Source: Thiobacillus sp. (GTDB lineage: Bacteria > Pseudomonadota > Gammaproteobacteria > Burkholderiales > Thiobacillaceae). From it: a DNA stretch of 17,516 nucleotides. A program made the position numbers and the translations under genes. Location: NCBI GenBank assembly GCA_020216925.1, contig JAIWOL010000096.1:1-17516 (forward strand). The letters run 5' to 3'. Positions 5,971 to 13,172 of this stretch are shown in pieces. Position 1 is the first letter of the stretch. Every line of letters starts with the position of its first letter. The notes under the pieces were generated by a model that did no database searches, was not told the DNA's origin, and worked only from the letters and a program-made list of their open reading frames with translations.

Positions 5971-7554
5971 ATGGCAGAACCCACCGCCAGTATCGACATC
6001 GCCAACCCTTCCGAAGTAGCGCGGGAAACCCTGCGCCGGCTGGCTTTGCGCCGCATTGCGCCGACCCCCGACAACTACCAGACGCTGTACGAGGAAATCG
6101 CCGGCCAGAGCAGGCCGGCATCTGCCCGCGCCGCGACAGGCAGCGCCGACAGCGTGCTTACCGGTCTCGTCATGGACCTCAACCTGCACCACCCCGAACT
6201 CTCGGCGCCAGTCGACGCGCTCGACCAGGCCATGCGGCGCAACGACTGGGGCAGCTGCCGCAAGCAATTGGGGCAGATCGTCCGTCAACTGAAACAGAAT
6301 GCCGCGCCCGCGCAGGGCAGCGAAGCCGTGGCGCTGCTGCGGGAATTGCTGGCCAAGACCCTGGAATTCGGCGTCGTGGTGCAGCTTGCGCACACCCCGG
6401 CGCTGGCCGAAAAAGCGCAGAAACTGGCCGCCATGGTGCGCGAGGCCCACACCGCCCACGCCCTGCGCGACGCCGCGTCCGGCCTCAAAAGCCTGTGGAT
6501 CGACATTGACCTCAACAGCTCGCAGGCGCAAGACCAGCAGGAAACCCTCAAGCGCATCCTGCTGCTGCTGGTGGAAAACATCGGTGAACTGCTCGACGAC
6601 GACACCTGGCTGCGCGGCCAGCTCGACATGGTGCAGGACGTGATCGCCGGGCCGCTCAAGATCAAGAATCTGCAGGAAGCCGAGCGCCGCCTGAAAGACG
6701 TGATCTACAAGCAGAGCCTGGTGAAACACGGCCTGCGAGAAGCCACCGCCACCCTCAAGGCGGCGATGACAGCCTTCGTCAACCGCATGGGCGACGTGGT
6801 GGCCGTGTCCGATGATTACCACCAGAAACTGGTCAGCCACGTCGAACGCATCAGCCAGACCGAGGACGTGCTCGAACTCAACCGCATCCTGGAAACCCTG
6901 CTCGATGAAACCCGCGCCGTGCAGTCCGGCACCCGCGCCGTGCATCAGGAACTGGTCGCCGAACGCGATGCCGCGCTGGCTGCCGAAGACCGCATCCAGG
7001 CCCTGGAAAAACAGATTGCCGAAATGAGCGCCCTGGTGCGCGAAGACCCGCTGACGCACAGCCTCAACCGGCGCGGCATGGACGACGAATTTGCCCGCGA
7101 GATGGCGCGCGCCGAACGCTACAAAACGGCGTTCTCCGTGGCCGTGCTCGACATCGACAATTTCAAGAAGCTCAACGACGAGCGCGGCCACCAGGCGGGC
7201 GACGAGGCGCTGGTGCATCTGGTGCAGGTTGCCAGGGACGAACTGCGTATCACCGACCAGGTGGCCCGGCTGGGGGGCGAGGAATTTCTCATCATGATGC
7301 CGAACACCGGGCGTGACACCGCTGCCGCCATCATCACCCGCCTGCAGCGCGGCCTCACCAAGAAATACTTTCTCGACAAGAACGAACGCGTGCTCATCAC
7401 CTTCAGCGCGGGCGTGGCCGAACGCCTGCCCGGCGAATCGCAGGACGCCCTGATCGGCCGCGCCGACGCCGCCATGTATGAAGCCAAGCGCAGCGGCAAA
7501 AACCGCGTCTGCGTGGCCCAAGACCGCGTGGAACCGGGCCCGGCGCAGCACTGA
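5971..7554 (+). CDS. Diguanylate cyclase with GGDEF domain
   Basis: This 527-residue protein should make c-di-GMP from two GTP. The C-terminal GGDEF domain spans about residues 356-520. It shows DPLTHSLNRRGMDDEF, the metal-binding region VAVLDIDNFKKLND, and the active-site loop RLGGEEF with GGEEF at 435-439. An RxxD inhibitory I-site (RITD, 426-429) lies exactly five residues before it, and the domain ends with DAAMYEAKRSGKNRV. The first 350 residues are mostly helical, start with a segment resembling ETLRRLALRRIAPTPDNYQTLYEEI seen in betaproteobacterial GGDEF proteins (quoted in part), and contain no sensor domain I can name, no signal peptide and no membrane segment. The start at 5971 is preferred to the in-frame ATG at 5962 because an AGGA lies 8 nt upstream. 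It sits between a two-component system and the flagellin gene, so it probably tunes motility. Confidence 0.9.
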   Translation: MAEPTASIDIANPSEVARETLRRLALRRIAPTPDNYQTLYEEIAGQSRPASARAATGSADSVLTGLVMDLNLHHPELSAPVDALDQAMRRNDWGSCRKQLGQIVRQLKQNAAPAQGSEAVALLRELLAKTLEFGVVVQLAHTPALAEKAQKLAAMVREAHTAHALRDAASGLKSLWIDIDLNSSQAQDQQETLKRILLLLVENIGELLDDDTWLRGQLDMVQDVIAGPLKIKNLQEAERRLKDVIYKQSLVKHGLREATATLKAAMTAFVNRMGDVVAVSDDYHQKLVSHVERISQTEDVLELNRILETLLDETRAVQSGTRAVHQELVAERDAALAAEDRIQALEKQIAEMSALVREDPLTHSLNRRGMDDEFAREMARAERYKTAFSVAVLDIDNFKKLNDERGHQAGDEALVHLVQVARDELRITDQVARLGGEEFLIMMPNTGRDTAAAIITRLQRGLTKKYFLDKNERVLITFSAGVAERLPGESQDALIGRADAAMYEAKRSGKNRVCVAQDRVEPGPAQH

Positions 7555-7575
7555 GCAAATTTTTGAACATGCCCC

Positions 7576-7602
7576 TTAACTTTCTCCGGCCCCCGACGAT
7601 TC
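7576..7602 (+). promoter_or_regulatory. Sigma-28 (FliA) promoter of the flagellin gene
   Basis: TTAACTTT (7576-7583) and GACGATTC (7595-7602) are separated by exactly 11 nt. The enterobacterial FliA consensus is TAAAGTTT-N11-GCCGATAA; six of eight and five of eight bases match. Transcription would begin near 7609, giving a leader of about 105 nt before fliC. Flagellin genes are classic FliA targets, which supports the call. Confidence 0.65.
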
Positions 7603-7659
7603 CTCCCACAACGGCGGTTCATGTAGCGACAGCAACCTGATCCACGTCAACGGCAACGC

Positions 7660-7672
7660 TCCCCCGTGGGGA
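7660..7672 (+). promoter_or_regulatory. Small hairpin in the fliC leader
   Basis: TCCCC-CGT-GGGGA forms a 5-bp stem with a 3-nt loop 42 nt before the fliC start codon. It does not cover the ribosome binding site (AGGAGA, 7702-7707). It could affect leader stability; no function is shown. Confidence 0.25.
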
Positions 7673-7713
7673 ACAAGAGCCGGAATCTTCGACCCACACA
7701 TAGGAGAATCACC

Positions 7714-8430
7714 ATGGCACAAGTCATCAACACCAACGTCGCCGCCCTGTTCGCCGGCGCAGCCCTCAACAAGTCGGCCATCGGCCTGCAAACCGCCCAG
7801 GAACGCCTGTCTTCCGGCCTGCGCATCAACAGCGCCAAGGATGACGCCACCGGGCTGGGCATCGCCACCAACTACGACAAACAGATTCGCGGCACCCGCA
7901 TCGCCATCAACAACGCCAACGACGCCATCTCCAAAGCCCAGACCAACGACGGTTACGCCGCGCAGATCCACGAGAACCTGAAGCGCCTGTACGAAATCGC
8001 CGTGCAGCTCGGCGGCACCGCCAGCGGCGCCGAAGCCACTGCCCTGGTTGCTGAAAACGCCCGCATCGCCGGTCTAACCAGCGCCGCCACCGCCACCACC
8101 GTGGATGGCAACGGCAACACCGTTACCGGTGCCAGCCTCGCGATCGCCGCCCCCACGGGCGTCACGGTTGCGGCCATCACCACCGACATCAACACTGTCA
8201 CGACAGCCCGCGCCAACTACGGCGCCGACATGGTGCGCTTCGGCTCTGCCGTCGCCACCATGCAGACCGAGGCGGTGAACCTGGCTCAGTCCTTCAGCCG
8301 CATCATGGATACCGACTACGCCGCGGAAACCGCATCGCAAGCCCGCAACAACATCCTGCAACAGGCCGGCACGGCAGTTCTGGCGCAAGCCAACCAGAAC
8401 CCCAACACCGTCCTTACCCTGTTGCGTTGA
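7714..8430 (+). CDS. fliC: Flagellin, short form
   Basis: Flagellin is the filament subunit, exported through the flagellar type III apparatus and assembled under the FliD cap. The protein has 238 residues, unusually short. The N-terminal D0/D1 part is typical: MAQVINTNVAALFAG, LNKSAIGLQTAQERLSSGLRI, SAKDDATGLGIA, and IRGTRIAINNANDAISKAQT. The C-terminal D0 part is also typical: SRIMDTDYAAETASQARN and ILQQAGTAVLAQANQNPNTV, ending LLR. Between them lie only about 100 residues, rich in Ala, Thr and Val, with no D2 or D3 domain and apparently a reduced D1. The start at 7714 is fixed by the conserved N-terminus and the AGGAG ribosome binding site 7 nt upstream; a frame extends back to an ATG at 7666 but is not needed. 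It is transcribed from the sigma-28 promoter and followed by a large palindrome before flaG. Confidence 0.95.
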   Translation: MAQVINTNVAALFAGAALNKSAIGLQTAQERLSSGLRINSAKDDATGLGIATNYDKQIRGTRIAINNANDAISKAQTNDGYAAQIHENLKRLYEIAVQLGGTASGAEATALVAENARIAGLTSAATATTVDGNGNTVTGASLAIAAPTGVTVAAITTDINTVTTARANYGADMVRFGSAVATMQTEAVNLAQSFSRIMDTDYAAETASQARNNILQQAGTAVLAQANQNPNTVLTLLR

Positions 8431-8456
8431 TGCCTGCAGCAGCAAGTTGAACGACG

Positions 8457-8483
8457 CCCCCGGGCTGCCAGGCAGCCCGGGGG
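8457..8483 (+). terminator. Perfect 27-nt palindrome between fliC and flaG
   Basis: CCCCCGGGCTGCC and its exact complement are separated by a single A, so RNA here would form a very stable GC-rich hairpin. It starts 26 nt after the fliC stop codon. No T tract follows (only TTC). It could end or attenuate the fliC transcript, or protect its 3' end, keeping flagellin mRNA above that of the downstream genes. Confidence 0.55.
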
Positions 8484-8504
8484 TTCGGCACGAAGGAGAA
8501 CGAG

Positions 8505-8864
8505 ATGAACGTCCAACCGACTTCCCTCCCCGCTCATCAGGCCATACAGCCCGATACGCGCGCACATGGCGTTGCCCCCGTGCAGCCCAGCGCGCCCGTG
8601 GCCACACCCAGTTCCCCGGCCGTGGCGCAACCCGCCACGCCCGAAGCCGTACAGCAGGCCGTGAGCGTCATCAATCAGGCCATGCAGCAGGCCAATCGCG
8701 CGCTGGAGTTCAGCGTGGACAGCGATACCTCGCGCACCGTGGTCAAGCTGGTCGACACCAGCACAGGCGAACTGATCCGCCAGTTTCCGTCGGAAACCAC
8801 CCTGGCCATTTCGCGCGACATCGAAGCGGCCCAGCAAGGTCTGCTGCTCAAGCAGCAGGCTTGA
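8505..8864 (+). CDS. flaG: Flagellar protein FlaG
   Basis: This 119-residue protein is a FlaG-family member; in other bacteria FlaG affects filament length or filament attachment. The first 60 residues are a low-complexity tail rich in Pro, Ala, Gln and Val. The conserved part is the C-terminal half: LEFSVDSDTSRTVVKLVDTS, then GELIRQFPSETTLAISRDI, the usual FlaG signature with the IRQFP core. The ATG at 8505 has a GAAGGAG ribosome binding site 6-12 nt upstream. It lies just after the fliC palindrome and 12 nt before fliD, the standard flaG position. No separate promoter was seen, so expression may depend on read-through from fliC. Confidence 0.92.
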   Translation: MNVQPTSLPAHQAIQPDTRAHGVAPVQPSAPVATPSSPAVAQPATPEAVQQAVSVINQAMQQANRALEFSVDSDTSRTVVKLVDTSTGELIRQFPSETTLAISRDIEAAQQGLLLKQQA

Positions 8865-8876
8865 GGAGCGATCACC

Positions 8877-10304
8877 ATGGCCAGCATCTCCTCGTCCACC
8901 ACGACAGCATTCGACGTCACCAAGCTGGTATCGCAGCTGATGGCGGTAGAACGCCGGCCGATCGACACGCTCAACAACCGCATCAGCGACACCCAGGCCA
9001 AGATTTCCTCGTTCGGCACCCTGAGCAGCCTGGTATCCGCCTTCCAGTCTGCCGCACTGGGCCTCAGGACCGGCTTGCAGAAGCTGACGACCACGCCGTC
9101 CGATCCGCTGGCCTTCTCGGCCACCCCCAACGGCACCGGCGTACCCGGCAGGTACAGTGTCGAGGTGAGCCAGCTCGCGCAATCGCAAAGCCTCGTCGCT
9201 GCCGGGCAGGCCAGCAAGACCGCCGCCATCGGCGACGGCACCGCCACCACCCTCACCTTCGATTTCGGCACGATCAGCGGCGGCACGCTGGGCGGCGGCA
9301 TCTACAGCGGCGCCACCTTTACCGCCAGCGGTACGGGCTCCGGCAGCGTGGTGATCGACAGCAGCAACAACACCCTGGAAGGCATCCGCGACGCGATCAA
9401 CGCCGCCAATCTGGGCATCGGCGCCACCATCGTCAATGACGGCAGCGGCACGCCCTACCGCCTGGCCTTGTCCAGCGCCAATTCTGGCGTGAACAACAGC
9501 CTCAGAATCAGCGTCAGCGGCGGCGACGGCAGCATCGACAGCCTGCTGGGCTACGATCCCGCCGGCACCCAGAATCTGACGCAGACACGTTCCGCGCAGA
9601 ATGCGCAGCTGACCGTCAACGGCATTCCCATCACCAGCGCGTCGAACACGCTCACCGAAGCCATCCAGGGTGCATCGCTCACCCTCAAGAACGTCACCAG
9701 CAGTCCGGCGAACCTTTCGGTCTCGCGCGATACCGCCGCCATCAACGCCGCAGTCACGGCGTTTGTCGACGCCTACAACGCACTCGCCAGCCAGATCAAA
9801 TCGCGGTCGGCCTTCGCGGTCGGCGGCAACAGCGCCGGCGTACTTGCAGGCGACAGCGGCCTGCGCCAGATGCAGAGCCAGCTCAGCGACATCTTTACCA
9901 GCCCGGTCGTCACCGGCACGCTCAGCTCGCTCGCGCAGGTCGGCATCGCGTTCAAGAACGGCGGGCAGCTCCAGTTCGACAGCGCCACCTTCAACAACGC
10001 CCTCGCCGCCGACTTTGATGACGTGGTCAACCTGATTGCCTCGCCAACCGGTTTTGCCACCCGCCTGGAAGACTGGGCGCGCGGCACGCTGTCGGCGGGC
10101 GGCGTCATCGAATCGCGCACGCAAAGCCTGCGCGACTTCGTCAAGGACCGCAACGCCGAAGTCGACCGGCTGGAACAGCGCATGACGCTTTTGGAAAAGA
10201 AATACACCCAGGAATACACCAACCTGAACCTGCTGCTGTCGCGCATGAACACGACCAGCACCTTTCTCACCCAGCAATTGCTCGCGCAACCCAAATCCGA
10301 ATAA
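8877..10304 (+). CDS. fliD: Flagellar filament cap protein FliD (HAP2)
   Basis: FliD sits at the filament tip and guides flagellin subunits into place outside the cell. The 475-residue length is close to the enterobacterial protein. The N-terminal FliD_N domain is recognisable: FDVTKLVSQLMAVERRPIDTL, then coiled heptads and FGTLSSLVSAFQSA. The central part has the usual beta-rich repeats with many Gly, Ser and Thr, including VNGIPITSASNTLTEAIQG, a typical start of the FliD C-terminal domain. The C-terminal domain includes AAVTAFVDAYNALASQI and GGVIESRTQSLRDFVKDRN, and ends in the coiled coil with LNLLLSRMNTTSTFLTQQL. A GAGGAG ribosome binding site lies about 9 nt upstream of the ATG. Its export chaperone FliT and the flagellin chaperone FliS are encoded immediately downstream. 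Confidence 0.96.
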   Translation: MASISSSTTTAFDVTKLVSQLMAVERRPIDTLNNRISDTQAKISSFGTLSSLVSAFQSAALGLRTGLQKLTTTPSDPLAFSATPNGTGVPGRYSVEVSQLAQSQSLVAAGQASKTAAIGDGTATTLTFDFGTISGGTLGGGIYSGATFTASGTGSGSVVIDSSNNTLEGIRDAINAANLGIGATIVNDGSGTPYRLALSSANSGVNNSLRISVSGGDGSIDSLLGYDPAGTQNLTQTRSAQNAQLTVNGIPITSASNTLTEAIQGASLTLKNVTSSPANLSVSRDTAAINAAVTAFVDAYNALASQIKSRSAFAVGGNSAGVLAGDSGLRQMQSQLSDIFTSPVVTGTLSSLAQVGIAFKNGGQLQFDSATFNNALAADFDDVVNLIASPTGFATRLEDWARGTLSAGGVIESRTQSLRDFVKDRNAEVDRLEQRMTLLEKKYTQEYTNLNLLLSRMNTTSTFLTQQLLAQPKSE

Positions 10305-10315
10305 AGGAAGACGAC

Positions 10316-10750
10316 GTGACCAGCCCCGCCAGCCTTGCCGCGAACGCCTATGCCAAAGTCGGACTCGAATCCGACGTGATCGCCGCCAGCCCGCATCAGC
10401 TCATCGTGCTGCTGTATGAAGGCGCGGAGCTCGCCGTGCGCATGGCCCTGCGCCACATGCAGGAAGGCGACATGCTCAAGAAGGGCACGGCCATCTCCAA
10501 GGCCGGCAACATCATCCAGGAAGGTCTGCGCGCCGCGCTCGACACCACCAAGGGCGGCGACCTGGCCGCCCAGCTCGACGCCCTCTATCTCTACATGGAC
10601 CAGCGCATCACCCTGGCCCATCTGCAGAACGACCCCGCGCCGCTGCACGAAGTACTGGGCCTGCTGCGCGAACTGCGCGAAGCCTGGCAGCAGATCGGGA
10701 CAGCAGGCCGCCCCGCCACGCATCCTCTTCGTCAATCGATTGCCGCCTGA
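10316..10750 (+). CDS. fliS: Flagellin export chaperone FliS
   Basis: FliS binds the C-terminus of flagellin in the cytoplasm, prevents premature polymerisation and delivers it to the export gate. The 144-residue helical protein shows the family signature: AYAKVGLESDVIAASPHQLIVLLYEGA (split between helices 1 and 2), KKGTAISKAGNIIQEGLRAALD, GGDLAAQLDALYLYMDQRIT, and LGLLRELREAWQQI. The start is GTG at 10316, supported by AAAGGAAG 7-14 nt upstream and the 11-nt gap after fliD. The tail after residue 125 is Pro/Arg-rich and less conserved. Its order after fliD and before fliT is the standard one. Confidence 0.95.
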   Translation: MTSPASLAANAYAKVGLESDVIAASPHQLIVLLYEGAELAVRMALRHMQEGDMLKKGTAISKAGNIIQEGLRAALDTTKGGDLAAQLDALYLYMDQRITLAHLQNDPAPLHEVLGLLRELREAWQQIGTAGRPATHPLRQSIAA

Positions 10751-10764
10751 CCCGGAGCGCCAAT

Positions 10765-11109
10765 ATGCCCACCCCCGCCATGACCAGCACTGAAATGCTC
10801 AGCACCTACCAAGCGCTCTCCGAACTCACCGGCAGCATGCTCATCGCTGCCAGCCAGGGCGAATGGGACGCGGTCGCCACCCTCGAAGCCCGATGCCGGG
10901 ACCATATCGGCAGCCTGCAGCAAACCGGCAACGTGGCGCTCAGCGCCGGCGAGCAGCGCGCCAAGGTTGCAATCGTGCGCGCCATCCTGCAAAACGACGC
11001 CCGCATCCGCGCATTGGCCGAACCGCGTCTGCATGAGCTACAGGAACGCCTGAGTCAAACCCGCCAGGGCCAGCGCGGCATGAAGGCCTACCACGCGCAT
11101 CGCCTTTGA
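10765..11109 (+). CDS. fliT: Flagellar chaperone FliT
   Basis: FliT is the export chaperone for FliD and in enterobacteria also inhibits the FlhDC regulator. This small all-helical protein has 114 residues, the usual FliT size. Recognisable parts are MLSTYQALSELTGSMLIAAS, the GEWDAVATLEARCRDHI helix, and AILQNDARIRALAEPRLHEL near the C-terminus, followed by a basic tail. FliT is poorly conserved, so the assignment rests on these blocks together with its place directly after fliS. A GGAG lies about 8 nt upstream of the ATG. The next gene begins 3 nt after its stop codon. Confidence 0.88.
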   Translation: MPTPAMTSTEMLSTYQALSELTGSMLIAASQGEWDAVATLEARCRDHIGSLQQTGNVALSAGEQRAKVAIVRAILQNDARIRALAEPRLHELQERLSQTRQGQRGMKAYHAHRL

Positions 11110-11112
11110 ATC

Positions 11113-12090
11113 ATGCTCTCCCAGGCGCTGTCCCGCGTTGTCGCCGTCCAGCCCCTGCTCGACGCTGTCGAACGCGACCAGGCCGAACCCCGCTCCGCCT
11201 TCGCCCAGCTGCTGGTCGGGCAGCTTGTCACCGGCAAGGTGCTGGGCCACAACCGTGACCTGACCCTGGTGCGCATCGAAAACCACACCGTGGCGATGCG
11301 TCTGCCCCGCCAGGCGGCACAGGGCGAAACCCTCAAACTCAGCTTTGCCGGCCACATGCCGCAGCCGGTTTTCGTGCTCGAAGCGAGCGATGCCCAGAGC
11401 AGCAGCGTGCCGCAGCTTTCCCAGACCGCGCGCATGCTGTCCGAGATCATGCAGCGCGTACCGCAACGCGGTCTGCCCACCCTCACGCCGCCCGCCCCCC
11501 TGCTCGACACCCCTCCCGCCGCTCCCTCCGAACTTGCGGTCGCCCTGCGTGGCGCGCTGGTGCGCAGCGGCCTGTTCTATGAATCGCACCTGGCTGACTG
11601 GGCCGCCGGACGCGGCAGCCTCGAAGGCCTGCTGCGGGAACCGCAGAACCGTCTGTCGGGCGAAGCGGCCTCGCCGGCCGCAATCGAGGCCGGCGGCAAG
11701 TCCGTCCACCCGCTGCACACCCTGCTCACGCAGCAACTGCAGGTGCTGGAAACCCCGCAATTCATCTGGCGCGGCGAGCTCTGGCCCGGTCAGCCGCTGG
11801 CCTGGGAGCTGCAACGCGAACCCGCGCCACGCGACGGCTGCGCGGCCGATGACGCTGCGTCCGCCGGCGACACCTGGCGCTCGCATCTGCGCGTCACCCT
11901 GCCCACGCTCGGCGAGATCGACATCGAACTGCGACTCGACGCACAGCAGGCATTCGCCATCCGCGTCGTGCCGGTCAGCGCCGACAGCCTGCCCCGGCTG
12001 CGCGAGGATCAGCCGCAATTGCGTGCGCGGCTGGCCGCTGCCGGCATCAAGCTCGCCGCTCTGGATATCCGTCCCGATGAGCCCGCCTGA
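11113..12090 (+). CDS. fliK: Flagellar hook-length control protein FliK-like
   Basis: FliK measures hook length and triggers the switch of the export apparatus to filament substrates by acting on FlhB. The 325-residue protein begins with a beta-type segment (LVTGKVLGHNRDLTLVRIEN) followed by a Pro/Ala-rich linker. It ends in a domain with the Flg_hook character: HLRVTLPTLGEIDIELRLD, then FAIRVVPVSADSLPRL, QPQLRARLAAAGI and LAALDIRPDEP. This matches short FliK-like proteins encoded beside fliT and flhX in betaproteobacteria. It is shorter than enterobacterial FliK (about 400). The ATG at 11113 lies 3 nt after fliT with no clear ribosome binding site, so coupling is likely. The downstream FlhB-like gene overlaps its end by 14 nt, fitting the FliK-FlhB partnership. 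A second fliK copy elsewhere in the genome is possible. Confidence 0.75.
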   Translation: MLSQALSRVVAVQPLLDAVERDQAEPRSAFAQLLVGQLVTGKVLGHNRDLTLVRIENHTVAMRLPRQAAQGETLKLSFAGHMPQPVFVLEASDAQSSSVPQLSQTARMLSEIMQRVPQRGLPTLTPPAPLLDTPPAAPSELAVALRGALVRSGLFYESHLADWAAGRGSLEGLLREPQNRLSGEAASPAAIEAGGKSVHPLHTLLTQQLQVLETPQFIWRGELWPGQPLAWELQREPAPRDGCAADDAASAGDTWRSHLRVTLPTLGEIDIELRLDAQQAFAIRVVPVSADSLPRLREDQPQLRARLAAAGIKLAALDIRPDEPA

Positions 12091-12379
12091 TCCACAGCGG
12101 CAGGCCGCCGCCCTGGCCTATCGCGAGGGCGACGCCGCGCCGCGCCTGGTTGCCAAAGGACGCGGGCTGGTCGCCGACGCCATCATCGAAAAGGCGCGCG
12201 CATCCGGCGTGTATGTGCACGAATCGCGCGAACTGCTGGCACTGCTGATGCAGATCGATCTCGACAGCCATATTCCGCCGACGCTCTACGTCGCCGTGGC
12301 CGAACTGCTGGCGTGGCTGTACCACCTTGAGAATTCCGGAAAACTGCCGTTAGAAGCAGCGAAGTCTCCTTCCCCCTGA
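12077..12379 (+). CDS. flhX: FlhB C-terminal-domain paralogue (FlhX/FhlB)
   Basis: The protein has 100 residues and corresponds to the cytoplasmic domain of FlhB just after the NPTH autocleavage site. The blocks AALAYREGDAAPRLVAKGRG, VADAIIEKARASGVYVHESREL and IPPTLYVAVAELLAWLYHLE line up with FlhB C-terminal sequence. It has no membrane segments and no NPTH motif, so it cannot form an export gate or cleave itself. Such short paralogues (FhlB, FlhX, YlqH) can replace the FlhB C-terminal fragment in some species and are often encoded beside fliK. The ATG at 12077 lies inside the end of fliK, a 14-nt overlap that suggests coupled translation. The last ten residues are a non-conserved tail. Confidence 0.85.
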   Translation: MSPPDPQRQAAALAYREGDAAPRLVAKGRGLVADAIIEKARASGVYVHESRELLALLMQIDLDSHIPPTLYVAVAELLAWLYHLENSGKLPLEAAKSPSP

Positions 12380-12383
12380 AACC

Positions 12384-13151
12384 ATGCAGTCGCCCATGTT
12401 CGCCGACCCTGCCCTGCCCCATGATCGCGATACCCTCCTGTCACGCTTTGCGGTGCATGCGCGCTCGGAAATCCTCGTGCTGCTGCGCGCGATCATGCAG
12501 CGCAAGCTGCTGGTCAACCTCGACCTGCCAGGGAGTCGCCATATCGTCGTCACCTCGATCATTGCCATCGACGCCGGCGCCAACCGGCTGATCCTCGACG
12601 TGGCGCGCGGCGACGCGCTCAACCGCGAACTGCTGTCCTGCAAGAGTGCCGAATTCATCACCCATCTCGACGGCGTGTCGATTTCGTTTGCCACCGGCCC
12701 CGTCACGCTCGTCGACCACGACAAGCTGCCGGCGCTGGCGATCGCCGTGCCGGTTTCGCTCATCCGGCTGCAGCGGCGCGAACACTTCCGCGTCACACTG
12801 CCGATAGCCCGGCCGGTCAAGTGCGTCGTCCCCGCACAGAGCGAAGACGACCCCGAACCCATCCAGACGCATATCGCCGACATCGGCTGCGGCGGGGTGG
12901 CGCTGATGGACACAAGCGGCCGGCTGGGGGTGGACACAGGCCGCGTTCTCGACCGCTGCCGGCTCCTGCTGCCCGAACTCGACCCGCTCACCATCGCGCT
13001 GGAGATCCGCAACAGCGCCCAGATCCGCCGCCCCAACGGCGCCTTCCAGACGCGCCTCGGCTGCCGCTTCGTCGACCTGCCGAACGACACCGCCGCCCGC
13101 CTCCAGCGCTTCGTCATGAAGATCGAGCGCGACCGGCGCAACTCACTCTGA
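12384..13151 (+). CDS. ycgR: Flagellar brake protein YcgR, PilZ domain
   Basis: YcgR binds c-di-GMP and then slows the flagellar motor through the rotor or stator. The 255-residue protein has the two-domain layout: an N-terminal YcgR domain (about 15-120, with RSEILVLLRAIMQRKLLVNL) and a C-terminal PilZ domain (about 125-245). The RxxxR arginine motif is intact (RREHFR, Arg132 and Arg136). The second motif, normally [D/N]xSxxG, reads DIGCGG (166-171), with Gly168 replacing Ser. This could weaken c-di-GMP binding. The ATG at 12384 is 4 nt after flhX; an alternative ATG lies at 12396, and neither has a clear ribosome binding site. Placement within the flagellar operon, and a diguanylate cyclase upstream of fliC, support a motility brake role. 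Confidence 0.85.
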   Translation: MQSPMFADPALPHDRDTLLSRFAVHARSEILVLLRAIMQRKLLVNLDLPGSRHIVVTSIIAIDAGANRLILDVARGDALNRELLSCKSAEFITHLDGVSISFATGPVTLVDHDKLPALAIAVPVSLIRLQRREHFRVTLPIARPVKCVVPAQSEDDPEPIQTHIADIGCGGVALMDTSGRLGVDTGRVLDRCRLLLPELDPLTIALEIRNSAQIRRPNGAFQTRLGCRFVDLPNDTAARLQRFVMKIERDRRNSL

Positions 13152-13172
13152 CCGCCTTACCGGAGACCCATC

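Noticed and set aside
5019..6509. 496-codon plus-strand frame overlapping the response regulator and cyclase
   Set aside because: It is an Arg/Pro/His-rich shadow frame running through two conserved genes and has no motif.
5890..7551. 553-codon minus-strand frame opposite the GGDEF gene
   Set aside because: The plus-strand GGDEF protein is certain, and the mirror frame shows only composition-driven His/Val/Phe-rich sequence.
8316..10289. 657-codon open frame on the minus strand opposite fliD and neighbours
   Set aside because: It lies antisense to clearly conserved flagellar genes, has a Gly/Ala/Val/Arg-rich composition without any family motif, and is expected from GC-rich third codon positions.
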